This document shows positions 14,717 through 15,114 of a stretch of DNA of 15,114 nucleotides, piece after piece. The notes below the pieces were generated by a model that was not told the origin of the DNA, did not search any database, and was given only the letters and a program-made list of their open reading frames with translations. A program made the position numbers and the translations under genes. The stretch covers positions 1-15,114 of the forward strand of contig JAHENP010000333.1 of assembly GCA_018609965.1 (NCBI GenBank), read 5' to 3'. This DNA is from Haloferacaceae archaeon (GTDB taxonomy: Archaea > Halobacteriota > Halobacteria > Halobacteriales > Haloferacaceae). The number at the start of each line of letters is the position of its first letter. The first letter of the stretch is position 1.

Positions 14717-15093
14717 ATGTCAGATGATCAACACGATACGACGGAAGACTACGAGCAGGTCGACGAGAGCGTCGCCGACAGAGCGGAGTAGGCCCGGCGA
14801 CGGCGGGAGAACGTCCCGACGGGGGAGAACCTCCTCGTCGTCGCGTGCATGGACGAACGGATTCCGGTCGGCGGCGCTGACGACGAACTTTTTCGACACC
14901 GACGGGATCATCGTCGTCAACCACGCGACTGCGGGATGATGAGGCGTGTGCCACACAGGTCGGGTATCTCGAAGCGTCGTCGTACATCCCGGACGACGTG
15001 ACGGTCGCCGGCTGCGTGCACGAGGTGGAGTCGGGTGAACTCCGGGGGTCGGGCGAGCGGATCACCGAGGAGATCAGCGAACGACGCGTGTGA
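14717..15093 (+). pseudogene. Decayed beta-class carbonic anhydrase
   Basis: Fragments of one beta-carbonic anhydrase are spread over three frames. Frame one starts MSDDQHDTTEDYEQVDESVA, meets a TAG at 14789-14791 (codon 25), then continues ENLLVVACMDERIPV with the Zn-ligand Cys motif C-x-D-x-R (C at 14846). The segment normally holding GDAH..RNAGG is missing. The next piece, RSAALTTNFFDTDGIIVVNH, begins near 14865 in the +1 frame. The Zn-binding HxDCG follows only after a frame change (CGMM at 14930 is back in frame one), consistent with a 1-bp loss. The following residues are deleted, and DEACATQVGYLEASSYIPDD to the stop at 15091-15093 is in the third frame. The protein would convert CO2 to bicarbonate; this copy cannot. 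The functional pattern was reconstructed from memory of the family. Confidence 0.85.
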
Positions 15094-15114
15094 ACGACCC
15101 CGAGAACGAGCCCC

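Overview
This window looks like genomic DNA from a halophilic archaeon (class Halobacteria). The genes are GC-rich and use C/G-ending codons, and the predicted proteins are strongly acidic. AT-rich promoter patches stand out from the GC-rich background. Several gene families are typically haloarchaeal: a TFS/RpoM-like zinc-ribbon factor, a TbsP/DUF5821-type regulator, multi-PAS/GAF soluble histidine kinases with an RHNxRND H-box, and a Tat-lipoprotein oxyanion-binding protein. I cannot assign a genus.

Layout. Positions 1-669 hold no gene I can defend, only an AT-rich left edge, a perfect hairpin and a promoter-like TATA element. A small two-helix membrane protein (minus) is followed by a TFS-like factor (plus), which converges on a TbsP-like regulator (minus). 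Next comes a small protein with a duplicated His/Cys motif (minus) and a giant cytoplasmic histidine kinase of about 1322 residues (minus; three GAF and five PAS domains). A 590-bp divergent intergenic region carries an AT-rich double promoter and four perfect 24-bp tandem repeats. A second histidine kinase (plus, 469 aa) starts on its far side. That kinase converges on a two-gene molybdate/tungstate-type ABC uptake unit (binding protein and permease, minus) that lacks its ATPase. An MFS transporter (plus) diverges from the binding-protein gene.

The right third is the most unusual part. About 940 bp between the MFS gene and a ParA-family ATPase carry no intact gene but are filled with degenerate repeats on a 9-bp period (18-bp at the ParA end), many built on the near-palindrome ACCTSAGGT. 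ParA is followed, with an 8-bp overlap, by a small acidic protein. Repeats, then ParA, then a small partner is the gene order of compact (type Ib-like) partition systems, so the repeat field is a candidate centromere. It may be an undescribed archaeal one.

The window ends in a clear beta-carbonic anhydrase pseudogene with a premature stop, frameshifts and two internal deletions. Together with the orphan partition pair and the incomplete transporter, it suggests a rearranged accessory region, chromosomal or on a megaplasmid. The two kinases have no adjacent response regulator and probably signal to distant partners.
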